This document shows, piece after piece, positions 44,595 to 52,804 of a stretch of DNA of 64,000 nucleotides. Below the pieces are notes generated by a model, which saw only the letters and a program-made list of their open reading frames with translations, was not told the origin of the DNA and made no database searches. Both the position numbers and the translations under genes were made by a program. The DNA is taken from positions 6,548,501 through 6,612,500 of the forward strand of contig NZ_CP150919.1 of assembly GCF_039909015.1 (NCBI RefSeq). Reading direction: 5' to 3'. The stretch's first letter is position 1. Every line of letters begins with the position of its first letter. The stretch is from Pseudomonas grandcourensis. GTDB lineage: Bacteria; Pseudomonadota; Gammaproteobacteria; Pseudomonadales; Pseudomonadaceae.

Positions 44595-45801
44595 ACGCTT
44601 GCACCTGCTGGGTTCACTGGCGCTGCAAGACCTCTGGCACGACCGTAAGGTCTCGCTGTGCATCGCCGCCTCCCTGGTGGCGGTGATCGCGCCGTTGCTG
44701 CTGCTGTTTGGGCTCAAACACGGGGTGGTCAGCCAGCTGCAGGACGAACTGCTGCGCGACCCGCGCAACCTTGAAGTGAAGATGCTCAGCAACGGCAACT
44801 ACGACACGGCCTGGATCGAGCGTTTGCGCCAGCGCCCCGAGACCGGTTTTGCCCTCGGCCAGACCCGCTCTCTCAATACCCAGGCTGACCTGCTGATCGG
44901 CATGCAACGGTTTGTTGAAGGCGCGGAAATCATCGCCACTGAGCCCGGCGACCCACAACTGAACCTGGCGCCACTCAACCCCGTCGGCAATCAAGTGATC
45001 CTCAGCGCCAGTGCAGCGCAACGCTTGCAGGCCAAGGCCGGCGACAGCGTGCAGCTGCGGGCCTTGCGCCGCCTGGAAGGTGTCAATGAACGCGGCGAGA
45101 TGACGCTGACGGTACTGGCCGTGCTCGACGGTGCCCGTTTCGGTCGCGCGGCCGGGTTTGTCGCCCCGCCGCTGCTGCTGGATCTGGAGCGCTTTCGCGA
45201 CGGTTATCAGGTCAGTGGGTTCGGCGTTGACACCGGCAAGCCTCAGGGTAATCTGCAACCGCTGTATGCCCGCGCCCGCGTGTATGCGCGCGACATTGAT
45301 CAGGTCGCGCCGCTGGAACGCTGGCTCAACGAACAACACATCGAAACCTCGAGCCGGTTGGCCGACATCGACAACGTCAAAGCCATCAACCATGTGCTGG
45401 GGCTGATCTTCGGTGTGATCGCCGCGGCGGCGCTGATCGGCTGCGTGGCATCGATGGTTGGCGCGTTCCTGGCCAACATCGACCGTAAACGCAAAAGCCT
45501 GGCGGTCCTGCGTCTGCTGGGTTTCAAACGCAGGGCCGTCGGTGGTTTCGTGATTCTGCAAGCCCTTGCGCTGAGCCTGGCCGGCTACGTTGGCGGGCTG
45601 GGGTTTTATGCCGTTGGCAGTCATTTGTTCGACTACTTGCTCGGCAGCAGTCGGGCCACCGGTACCTTTGTTTGCCACATCACTGTTTGGCATGGCCTGG
45701 CCGCCCTGCTCCTGACCTTTTTGGTCGCTGCATTGGTGGCCATGATTGGTGCCCTGCGAGCCATCAACATCCAACCTGCGGAGAGTCTGCGTGAGCTATA
45801 A
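44578..45801 (+). CDS. FtsX-like ABC permease, TagS/LolC-like
   Basis: The 407-residue inner-membrane protein has one N-terminal helix (about 22-46), a large periplasmic domain (about 50-270) and three C-terminal helices with the FtsX core. The cytoplasmic coupling segment KSLAVLRLLGFKRRAVGGF and the end INIQPAESLREL are present. This is a single fused subunit of the type VII ABC class (LolCDE, MacB). The start is TTG at 44578 inside the ATPase gene, so translation is coupled. The periplasmic domain is the likely contact with the SUMF1 protein encoded next. Confidence 0.87.
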   Translation: MNRWTERLHLLGSLALQDLWHDRKVSLCIAASLVAVIAPLLLLFGLKHGVVSQLQDELLRDPRNLEVKMLSNGNYDTAWIERLRQRPETGFALGQTRSLNTQADLLIGMQRFVEGAEIIATEPGDPQLNLAPLNPVGNQVILSASAAQRLQAKAGDSVQLRALRRLEGVNERGEMTLTVLAVLDGARFGRAAGFVAPPLLLDLERFRDGYQVSGFGVDTGKPQGNLQPLYARARVYARDIDQVAPLERWLNEQHIETSSRLADIDNVKAINHVLGLIFGVIAAAALIGCVASMVGAFLANIDRKRKSLAVLRLLGFKRRAVGGFVILQALALSLAGYVGGLGFYAVGSHLFDYLLGSSRATGTFVCHITVWHGLAALLLTFLVAALVAMIGALRAINIQPAESLREL

Positions 45802-47335
45802 ACGTTTTGGCTTGCTGTTGCCCCTGAGCCTCGGCTACATGCTCGACGCCTCGGCGGCGGGCTGGGAAGAGAAGTATTACAACCCGATGCCCGAGGCTGG
45901 CGACGTCGTGCTGCCGATGCCCTGCGAAGGCTCGATGGTATTTCGCAAGGTGTTCATTCCGGTCGCCGGTCCGCTGGACGACTACCCGATCAACATCGGT
46001 CAGGACGGCGCGGAATACGGCTACGTCGAACAGACCCGTCCGACCTTTATCGCCGGCAGTTTTACCGGGGCCAAGAACGACAAATCCCGCTACTACCTGA
46101 TGGCCAAGTACGAGATGAGTCAACTGCAATACGCCGCGCTGACCGAAGCAACCTGCCCCACCGCCGCCACCAAGATGCGCTTGCCGCAAACGGCGGTGAG
46201 CTGGGTGCAAGCCATCGAAGCCGCCGACAAGTACAACCTGTGGCTGCGCAAAAACGCCGCCGGCAAGCTGCCCAAGGAAGACGGCGCGCAAGGCTTTCTG
46301 CGCCTGCCAACCGAAGTCGAGTGGGAGTTCGCCGCGCGCGGCGGGCTGGAAGTCGGTGCCGCTGAATTCCGCGACACGCACTACCCGATGCCAGAAGGCA
46401 TCAACGCCTACGAGTGGTTTGCCGGGGCGCAATCGTCCAACGGCAAAGTGCAATTGACCGGTCTGCAAAAGCCCAACCCGCTGGGCCTGCATGACATGCT
46501 CGGTAACGTCGACGAAATGATGTTCGAGCCGTTTCGCCTGAACAAACTCGACCGCCAGCATGGTCAGGCCGGCGGCTACGTCGTCCGCGGCGGCAACTAC
46601 CTGACCGCGCAGGCCGACCTGCGTACGGCATTGCGTAAAGAAGAGCCGTATTACAACGCCGAAGGCCAGGTGAAAAACAAGACCACCGGCCTTCGCTTGG
46701 TCATGGTCTCACCGACCCTCACCTCTCGCGAGCGGGTCGCCAGCATCGAAAGCAGCTGGAAGAAACTCGGCACCGGCAGCAAGGAAGCCGAATCCGCCGA
46801 CAAAGGCACCGTACAATCCCTGAACAGCCTGGCCTCGGGCGTCGAAGACAAAGCGCTCAAGGAAAAACTCCAGGCCCTGGAAAACCAGCTGCGTGCCAGC
46901 AACCAGCAGCAGGAAGAAACCCGCGACCAGGCGATTCGCGCCAGCCTCAATCTGGGCGCATTCTTGTGCACCAAGATGCTCGACGACGGCCAGTACGTGG
47001 ACTTCCTGCAAAAGAACTACAAGCTCAACTGCGAAAGCGCGGACAAAGATGCCAGTTGCGACATGCGTAAAACCAAGCTCGACGAGCAGAAGGATCGCCT
47101 GCACAAACTCAGCCGTTACTACGCCAGCAGCCTGGTGGAATCGGCAACCTTGTACGGCCAGCCACTGCTTGAAACGCAAGTCCCGGTAATGGAAGAAATC
47201 ATCAGCCGCAACAAACAGCTGCAAGACCTCAAACCTTACTTGCGCACGCACTGGGCCAATCAGAAGGCGTTTCTGCAAAAGCAGAAAATCGATACTGAAG
47301 CCTGGCTGAACAGCTGCAAAACCGTTACTCAATAA
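45791..47335 (+). CDS. Periplasmic SUMF1-fold protein lacking catalytic cysteines, TagR-like
   Basis: The 514-residue protein starts at a GTG overlapping the permease stop by 11 bases; its signal peptide (VSYKRFGLLLPLSLGYMLDA then SAA) begins there, while the upstream ATG lies inside the permease. The formylglycine-generating-enzyme fold spans residues about 60-310: RLPTEVEWEFAARGG from 171, GLHDMLGNVDEM near 232, RGGNYLT at 266-272 and a final GLRLV. In active enzymes the last block carries two cysteines; here Thr272 and non-Cys residues replace them, so it is a pseudoenzyme or binding domain. A long coiled-coil region follows (about 340-514). Its position matches tagR. Confidence 0.87.
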   Translation: MSYKRFGLLLPLSLGYMLDASAAGWEEKYYNPMPEAGDVVLPMPCEGSMVFRKVFIPVAGPLDDYPINIGQDGAEYGYVEQTRPTFIAGSFTGAKNDKSRYYLMAKYEMSQLQYAALTEATCPTAATKMRLPQTAVSWVQAIEAADKYNLWLRKNAAGKLPKEDGAQGFLRLPTEVEWEFAARGGLEVGAAEFRDTHYPMPEGINAYEWFAGAQSSNGKVQLTGLQKPNPLGLHDMLGNVDEMMFEPFRLNKLDRQHGQAGGYVVRGGNYLTAQADLRTALRKEEPYYNAEGQVKNKTTGLRLVMVSPTLTSRERVASIESSWKKLGTGSKEAESADKGTVQSLNSLASGVEDKALKEKLQALENQLRASNQQQEETRDQAIRASLNLGAFLCTKMLDDGQYVDFLQKNYKLNCESADKDASCDMRKTKLDEQKDRLHKLSRYYASSLVESATLYGQPLLETQVPVMEEIISRNKQLQDLKPYLRTHWANQKAFLQKQKIDTEAWLNSCKTVTQ

Positions 47336-47369
47336 CAATGCGTCAAAACCGTTACCTAGGAGTTTCACC

Positions 47370-48107
47370 ATGTCGCGCAGCCTTTGGACTCGCTTCAAGC
47401 TACAGATCGCTTTCGTAGTCGCCGGCAGCCTGCTAATGACCGGTTGCGCCAATACCGGCAGCTCTATGCTCGGCGAAGGCGGCGGCGACGGTGCCGACCC
47501 GCGCCTGACCCAGGGCAATGACGCAGAGTTCTTCAGCAAGTCCGGATACCAGGCCTGCGCCGTCGGCGCCGGAGTCGGCATCCTCGCTTGCGCGCTGTCC
47601 AACAGCAACAACAAAACCGTGTGCGTCATCGCCGCCGGTATTACCGCATGTGGCGTGGCCATGGGCGCCAACTATTACCTGGATCAACGTCGCAGCGAAT
47701 ACGCCGACACCACCACCCGTTTGGCGAAGATGAACAGCGACGTCCAACAAGACACGCAGAACGTGATCGCCCGTACCGCGACCGCTCAACAAGTGATCAA
47801 TGATGACCAGGCGCAAATTGCCCAGATCAAAAAGGACATCGCCAACAAGAAAGTCGACAAGAGCAGGGCTCAGGCGCAAATCGCCGGGATCGATTCGGAC
47901 ATCGCGCGCCTGCGTAAAGACCTCGCCAACATGCGTACCAAAGTCACCGAGTACAGCAAAGTGGCAGACGCCGAGCGCGCACAAGGCACCAGCGCCGAGA
48001 TGAAGCAGGTAGACATGAACATTCAGAAAATGAACCATAAAGTCGTCAGCCTGCAGAAGGAAGTCGACGCTCTGTACAGCCAACGATCCGCAATCACCCT
48101 GGGCTAA
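47370..48107 (+). CDS. Coiled-coil lipoprotein
   Basis: The 245-residue protein has a lipoprotein signal with lipobox LMTGC (lipidated Cys26). A Gly/Ala/Cys-rich hydrophobic segment follows (about 60-105: AVGAGVGILACAL and IAAGITACGVAMG), which may be a glycine-zipper. Two coiled-coil stretches make up the rest (about 110-165 and 175-240). After Cys26 comes Ala, which favours the outer membrane under the usual +2 rule. It takes the place of TagQ, the outer-membrane lipoprotein of the T6SS module, but I see no clear sequence match. AGGAG precedes the ATG. Confidence 0.78.
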   Translation: MSRSLWTRFKLQIAFVVAGSLLMTGCANTGSSMLGEGGGDGADPRLTQGNDAEFFSKSGYQACAVGAGVGILACALSNSNNKTVCVIAAGITACGVAMGANYYLDQRRSEYADTTTRLAKMNSDVQQDTQNVIARTATAQQVINDDQAQIAQIKKDIANKKVDKSRAQAQIAGIDSDIARLRKDLANMRTKVTEYSKVADAERAQGTSAEMKQVDMNIQKMNHKVVSLQKEVDALYSQRSAITLG

Positions 48108-48111
48108 GCAC

Positions 48112-48618
48112 ATGACGCTAAGACAACTGATGGTCATCACTGCCGTCCTGGCCCTGAACGGTTGCGCGGCCAAGCCTGGCGAATGCGATGCGACCAATCG
48201 CGACAGCAGCATGCTGACCAAAATGAACTGCGACTACTCCGGTGGTTACAGCGATCAGGTCAAGCAGAATGAACATGCCCTGAGCGAGTCCCGTCAGCAA
48301 AACGCAATGTTCCGTCAGGTGTACGAGAACATTCAGGCCCAACAACTCAGCACCAAGACCGATCTGGCCAGCCAGCAGAAATCCCAGGCGGCGCTGAATC
48401 AGTCACTGGCGCAACTGCTGACCTCGCTCAAGGCCCGGCGTGGCAATGAAGCCCAGGTGCAGAAGCAGATTGCCGACCTCGAGCGGCAGCTCAAGGCTCC
48501 GCAAGCGGCGCCAACGACCAAATCAACGCCCGCAACGCTGGCGGCCAAGCAGCAAGAGCTGAAAACATTGCAGAAGAAGGTCAATCAGCTGCAATTCAGC
48601 CTCGGCTACGAAGAGTAA
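48112..48618 (+). CDS. Second coiled-coil lipoprotein
   Basis: The 168-residue protein has the lipobox ALNGC with lipidated Cys18 and Ala at +2. A Cys-containing segment follows (GECDATNRDSSMLTKMNC), then a long coiled coil (about 45-165; QNEHALSESRQQN and later QKQIADLERQL). It starts four bases after the previous lipoprotein gene with no good ribosome site, so it probably depends on reinitiation. It could form a complex with the first lipoprotein. No family name is known to me. A hairpin terminator follows. Confidence 0.75.
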   Translation: MTLRQLMVITAVLALNGCAAKPGECDATNRDSSMLTKMNCDYSGGYSDQVKQNEHALSESRQQNAMFRQVYENIQAQQLSTKTDLASQQKSQAALNQSLAQLLTSLKARRGNEAQVQKQIADLERQLKAPQAAPTTKSTPATLAAKQQELKTLQKKVNQLQFSLGYEE

Positions 48619-48628
48619 CTTTTCACCC

Positions 48629-48660
48629 CGCAAGCATCCCGATGGATGCCTGCGCTTTTT
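48629..48660 (+). terminator. Intrinsic terminator inside the srf cluster
   Basis: An 11-base stem (cgcaagcatcc / ggatgcctgcg, one mismatch) around a cgat loop is followed by c and T5. It begins 11 bases after the second lipoprotein gene and ends 15 bases before the last VWA gene, so it should reduce read-through into that gene. Confidence 0.75.
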
Positions 48661-48674
48661 CAGGAATCGTCGTC

Positions 48675-50108
48675 ATGCAGCGGGTCATCAGGGATGCGCA
48701 CGCCACATCGGAGGGGATGAGTGCGCTGCAAGCCAAAGTCGCCCTCATCCAGAAACACTTTCCGCCGACCGTCGCCAGTCTGTTTGCTATCCCGCGGATG
48801 GGCAGCGGCGACGTGCTGGAATGGTGGACCGAACTGGGTGGCCAACCCACGCCCTATGCTGACCTCAACGAGGACGCGCAACGACGTTTGCTGGAAACCT
48901 ATGAAGTACGTCAGACGTCCCTCGGACTGCTGGCGGATGAACTGCAAAAACGCGGTCAACCGACGGTAGCAGATGACCTGCGCAGCCTGCTCGGCACGCC
49001 TGAGCTGGACAAACTCTACAGCCTCAACGGTGAGCCATTGGTGGTGCGCTGGAACCAGCGCCCGCCCAAGCCGATCGTGCCGCCGGTCGTGCCGGTCGTG
49101 CCGCCATCGCGTCGTGGCTGGTGGATCGCGGCGGCTTTGCTCGCGCTGCTGTTGCTGCTTCTGGCGCTGTGGCTCTGGTGGTTCCTGCACCGTGAGCCGG
49201 TTGTCGTGGTTCCGCCTGTAGCGCCTGTGGCGCCGGTGGTGACGCCGGTTGAGAAACCGGTTGAGCCTGTCCCCGAGCCTGTCGTGGAACCGGAACCCAC
49301 GCCAGAACCGGTACCGGAACCCAAGCCGGTCCCGCCACCAAAACCGGCACCGGAACCCAAGCCGATCCCGCCACCCAAACCGGTTCCACCACCAAAACCG
49401 GTAGTGGCTACCCCGCCACCAGCCCCAACGCTGGACAACTTCGCATGCCGTAAAAATGCGCCGAACGCAGAGGTCCCGCAATTCGTGGTGGTGCTCGACA
49501 CCTCGGGTTCGATGGATTTGAACATCAAGTCAGTGAAAGCCGACGAGGACTGGTTCTTCGGTCCCGACCTCAACAAGCTCCTGGACCCGAACCGCACCAT
49601 GCGGCTCACCGCCAAACCCAGCCGCATGGACGTCGCCAAGGACTCGCTGGCCAGCATGATCAACGGGCTGGACCCGAAGATCGACACACGCCTGATCACC
49701 TTCGCCGGCTGTGAAAGAACACCGGACCGGGGTGTGTTCAAGTTCGGCGACCGCCCGCGGCTGATCAACGGGATTCGAGGTCTGGTTCCCGACGACGGCA
49801 CACCGCTGGCCGACAGCCTGGCCCGCGCGGCGAGTACCGTCGACGGGCGCAATAACGATGCGGTTATCGTGATGTTTGTCGACGGAGAAGATGGTTGCGG
49901 GCAGGACGTTTGCGCGGTATCCCGTCGAATCGCCAGGGAACAACCGCGCCTGCGGGTCAACGTGGTGAAAATCGGTGCTGGCGGCCCGTCACGCTGCATC
50001 GCTGAAAACACCGGCGGCCGGGTTTACAACAGCACCAATGCGGCTGAGTTGAGTAACCAGTTGAAACAGGCGAGCAAGGAAGTATCCAGCAGTGCCAAGT
50101 GCGATTAG
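48675..50108 (+). CDS. Membrane-anchored von Willebrand A protein
   Basis: The 477-residue protein has a cytoplasmic domain (1-140), a Pro/Val linker, one membrane helix (about 147-172), a long Pro-Lys-Glu repeat spacer (about 175-255) and a C-terminal periplasmic VWA domain (about 265-470). The metal site is canonical, Asp275-Thr-Ser-Gly-Ser279, and VIVMFVDGEDGCG follows. The cytoplasmic end (LNGEPLVVRW) resembles that of SrfA (VQGKPVLTFW). I chose the ATG at 48675 with CAGGAA upstream; another in-frame ATG at 48642 falls inside the terminator hairpin. It ends the cluster. Confidence 0.83.
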   Translation: MQRVIRDAHATSEGMSALQAKVALIQKHFPPTVASLFAIPRMGSGDVLEWWTELGGQPTPYADLNEDAQRRLLETYEVRQTSLGLLADELQKRGQPTVADDLRSLLGTPELDKLYSLNGEPLVVRWNQRPPKPIVPPVVPVVPPSRRGWWIAAALLALLLLLLALWLWWFLHREPVVVVPPVAPVAPVVTPVEKPVEPVPEPVVEPEPTPEPVPEPKPVPPPKPAPEPKPIPPPKPVPPPKPVVATPPPAPTLDNFACRKNAPNAEVPQFVVVLDTSGSMDLNIKSVKADEDWFFGPDLNKLLDPNRTMRLTAKPSRMDVAKDSLASMINGLDPKIDTRLITFAGCERTPDRGVFKFGDRPRLINGIRGLVPDDGTPLADSLARAASTVDGRNNDAVIVMFVDGEDGCGQDVCAVSRRIAREQPRLRVNVVKIGAGGPSRCIAENTGGRVYNSTNAAELSNQLKQASKEVSSSAKCD

Positions 50109-50140
50109 CTTGAGGACTGATCCGAAATTGAAGTGAGCCC

Positions 50141-50247
50141 ATCGCGGGCAAGCCTGCTCCCACAAGGTTTGTGTCATTCACAAGAGGGTGGAACGACACA
50201 TAACCTGCGAGAGCGTGCAGTGCGGCGATCCGACTTGCCCGCGATGA
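50141..50247. repeat. REPIN-like pair after the srf cluster
   Basis: A left arm (atcgcgggcaagcctgctcc, from 50141) faces a partial right arm (gacttgcccgcgatgat, 50231-50247). Only part of the right arm is preserved. No T-rich terminator is evident between the VWA gene and the LysR gene. Confidence 0.7.
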
Positions 50248-50248
50248 T

Positions 50249-51169
50249 TCAGCTCAGGTGCTCGACCGCCGGTAACTCCATGGCCCGAACCTCACCCAAG
50301 AGGAAAACGCTGAGGCGGCGCAAACGCTCACCTCCGGGGCGGGTTTTCGGCCAGACCAGGTAATAATTCTCACCGCTGGCGACCGCCGTCGGCCACGGCA
50401 AACTCAGACGTCCCTGCGCAACATCCTCAGCCACCATCAACAAATCGCCCATGGACACACCATAGCCTCGGGCGGCCGCGATCATCCCCAACTCCAGCGT
50501 GTCGAACACCTGGCCGCCCTTGAGTGAAACTTGATCGGTCAGGCCCATGCGTTCCAGCCAACTGCGCCAGTCGCGACGGTCGGGCGTTGGGTGTAGCAGT
50601 TCGGTGCTGGCCAGGCGTGCGACGTCCCAAGGCTGATCGTTCAAAAGATCCGGCGCGCCCACCGGAATCAGTTCCTCTGGAAATAACAAAGTAGCCTCCC
50701 AGTCCGGCGGGAAATTCCCGTTGCTGAGGATTACGGCGCAATCGAACGGTTCCTGATTGAAGTCCACCGAGTCGATGTCCATCCAGGCGCTGGTCAGCTG
50801 CACTTCATTGCCCGGTTGAAGGTGCCGAAAACGACTGAGGCGCGCCAACAACCAGCGCATGGTCAGGGTCGACGGGGCTTTCATGCGCAGGATGTCGTCT
50901 TCGGCGCGCAAGGTATTACAGGCACGTTCAAGTGCAGTGAAACCGTCACGAATGCCCGGCAACAGCAAACGGGCCGACTCGGTCAGTTGCAGGTTGCGGC
51001 CACTGCGGTGAAATAAGCGGCAGGCAAAATGCTCTTCGAGCGTACGAATATGTCGGCTGACCGCGCTTTGGGTAATCGACAGTTCTTCGGCCGCACGGGT
51101 AAACGAGCTATGCCGCGCCGCCGCTTCGAATGCTCGAAGGGCATACAAGGGAGGAAGACGACGAGACAT
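50249..51169 (-). CDS. LysR-type regulator, GcvA-like
   Basis: The 306-residue regulator starts MSRRLPPLYALRAFEAAARH, the GcvA/AmpR subgroup opening, with the winged helix-turn-helix (about residues 20-42; FTRAAEELSITQSAVSRHIR). The effector domain (about 90-300) includes FDCAVILSNG and the GMIAAARGYGVSMGD stretch typical of the subgroup. It is divergent from the MATE exporter (about 150 bases between starts), so it may regulate that gene and itself, but the inducer is unknown. Confidence 0.92.
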   Translation of the reverse strand: MSRRLPPLYALRAFEAAARHSSFTRAAEELSITQSAVSRHIRTLEEHFACRLFHRSGRNLQLTESARLLLPGIRDGFTALERACNTLRAEDDILRMKAPSTLTMRWLLARLSRFRHLQPGNEVQLTSAWMDIDSVDFNQEPFDCAVILSNGNFPPDWEATLLFPEELIPVGAPDLLNDQPWDVARLASTELLHPTPDRRDWRSWLERMGLTDQVSLKGGQVFDTLELGMIAAARGYGVSMGDLLMVAEDVAQGRLSLPWPTAVASGENYYLVWPKTRPGGERLRRLSVFLLGEVRAMELPAVEHLS

Positions 51170-51321
51170 CAGGAAAGCTCCTACAGCGCGATTGCTTCAG
51201 CTTATCGGAAACTCTCTCACATGAGTTTTAATCATGCCACCCATCCTTTTTATCCCTTTGTGCAAACCGCGCAGAGCGCCGAGAATCGGTGCTTTCCTGT
51301 TCCCTTTGATAATCGAGCGTG

Positions 51322-52725
51322 ATGACCATGCAGCATCCAGCACGTACTGAACTCTGGGCCATCCTGCGGTTGGCGGGGCCGCTGATTGCCTCGCAGTTGG
51401 CGCACATGCTGATGGTCCTCACCGACACCCTGATGATGGCGCGCCTGAGTCCCGAGGCCCTGGCCGGTGGCGGGCTCGGTGCGGCGACCTATTCGTTCGT
51501 GTCGATTTTCTGCATCGGCGTGATCGCAGCGGTAGGTACGCTGGTGGCGATCCGTCAGGGGGCCGGCGATATTGTCGGGGCTACCCGGCTGACCCAGGCC
51601 GGGCTGTGGCTGGCATGGTTGATGGCGCTGGCCGCCGGTTTGCTGCTGTGGAACCTCAAACCGGTGCTGCTGCTGTTCGGCCAGACCGAAACCAACGTCA
51701 ACGCAGCCGGGCAGTTTTTGATCTTCCTGCCGTTCGCCCTGCCCGGCTACCTGAGCTTCATGGCCCTGCGCGGGTTCACCAGCGCCATTGGCCGTGCGAC
51801 GCCGGTGATGGTCATCAGCCTGGGCGGAACGGTGGCCAACTTCCTGCTCAACTATGCGCTGATTACCGGGATGTTCGGTCTGCCGAAACTGGGGCTGATG
51901 GGTATCGGGCTCGTGACTGCGATTGTCGCCAACCTCATGGCGCTTGCGCTGGCGTGGCACATTCGTCGGCATCCGGCGTATGACGCCTATCCGCTGTGCC
52001 AGGGCCTGTCGCGGCTGAACCGCCAGTACCTGAAGGAGCTGTGGCGCCTGGGCCTGCCGATTGGCGGCACCTACGCAGTGGAAGTCGGGCTGTTTGCCTT
52101 CGCCGCGCTATGCATGGGCACCATGGGCAGCACGCAACTGGGCGCGCACCAGATCGCCCTGCAAATCGTTTCGGTGGCGTTCATGGTCCCGGCGGGGATT
52201 TCTTATGCGATCACCATGCGCATCGGCCAGCACTACGGCGCCGGGCAACTGCTGGATGCGCGGCTGGCCGGACGGGTCGGCATTGCGTTCGGGGCGGCGG
52301 CGATGCTGTGTTTCGCCATGGTCTTCTGGCTGTTGCCAAACCAGTTGGTCGGCCTGTTTCTCGACCACAACGACCCGGCGTTTCGCGATGTCATCAACCT
52401 TGCCGTGAGCCTGCTGGCGGTGGCGGCATGGTTTGAGCTGTTCGACGGCGTGCAAACCATTGCCATGGGCTGCATTCGCGGACTCAAGGATGCCAAGACC
52501 ACTTTCCTCGTCGGCTTGGGTTGCTATTGGCTGATTGGCGCACCGGCGGCGTGGTGGATGGCGTTTCACCTGGACTGGGGGCCAACGGGTGTCTGGTGGG
52601 GTCTGGCGCTGGGGCTGGCGTGTGCGGCGGTGAGCCTGACGCTGGGGTTTGAGTGGAAGATGAAGCGGATGATTCGGCGGGAGCCTTCGGCACAAGGCAG
52701 TTTTCAGGTGATTCAGCCGGATTAG
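51322..52725 (+). CDS. MATE-family efflux transporter
   Basis: The protein of about 467 residues has twelve membrane segments in two six-helix halves, each beginning with the MATE pattern (AGPLIASQLAHMLMVLTDTL in the first half; GLPIGGTYAVEVGLFAF in the second). It exports cationic drugs or dyes in exchange for H+ or Na+, as in NorM/PmpM. Three in-frame starts crowd the 5' end (GTG 51319, ATG 51322, ATG 51328) with a weak ribosome site, so the exact start is open. The substrate is not predictable. Its divergent LysR neighbour is a candidate regulator. Confidence 0.92.
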   Translation: MTMQHPARTELWAILRLAGPLIASQLAHMLMVLTDTLMMARLSPEALAGGGLGAATYSFVSIFCIGVIAAVGTLVAIRQGAGDIVGATRLTQAGLWLAWLMALAAGLLLWNLKPVLLLFGQTETNVNAAGQFLIFLPFALPGYLSFMALRGFTSAIGRATPVMVISLGGTVANFLLNYALITGMFGLPKLGLMGIGLVTAIVANLMALALAWHIRRHPAYDAYPLCQGLSRLNRQYLKELWRLGLPIGGTYAVEVGLFAFAALCMGTMGSTQLGAHQIALQIVSVAFMVPAGISYAITMRIGQHYGAGQLLDARLAGRVGIAFGAAAMLCFAMVFWLLPNQLVGLFLDHNDPAFRDVINLAVSLLAVAAWFELFDGVQTIAMGCIRGLKDAKTTFLVGLGCYWLIGAPAAWWMAFHLDWGPTGVWWGLALGLACAAVSLTLGFEWKMKRMIRREPSAQGSFQVIQPD

Positions 52726-52804
52726 GATCAAAAGATCGCAGCCTTCGGCAGTTCCTACAGGGTTAACACATTCCCATGTAGGAGCTGCCGCAGGCTGCGA
52801 TCCT
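52726..52804. repeat. REPIN of the third sequence type
   Basis: The arms gatcaaaagatcgcagcctt (from 52726, through to 52760) and tgtaggagctgccgcaggct (from 52777, to 52804) are inverted copies. The element fills the whole space between the convergent MATE and phosphodiesterase stop codons. A single copy of this type occurs at 28951-28990. Confidence 0.85.

Noticed and set aside
45746..45790. Upstream ATG for the SUMF1-fold gene
   Set aside because: It lies well inside the permease gene and would bury the signal peptide behind 15 extra residues; GTG 45791 places the signal peptide at the N-terminus.
48642..48674. Upstream start codon for the last VWA gene
   Set aside because: The ATG lies in the loop and right arm of a terminator hairpin and has no ribosome site, whereas the ATG at 48675 has one.
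33722..50108. Type VI secretion locus
   Set aside because: No sheath, tube, baseplate, membrane-complex or ClpV gene is present; only the accessory signalling-like genes resemble T6SS components.
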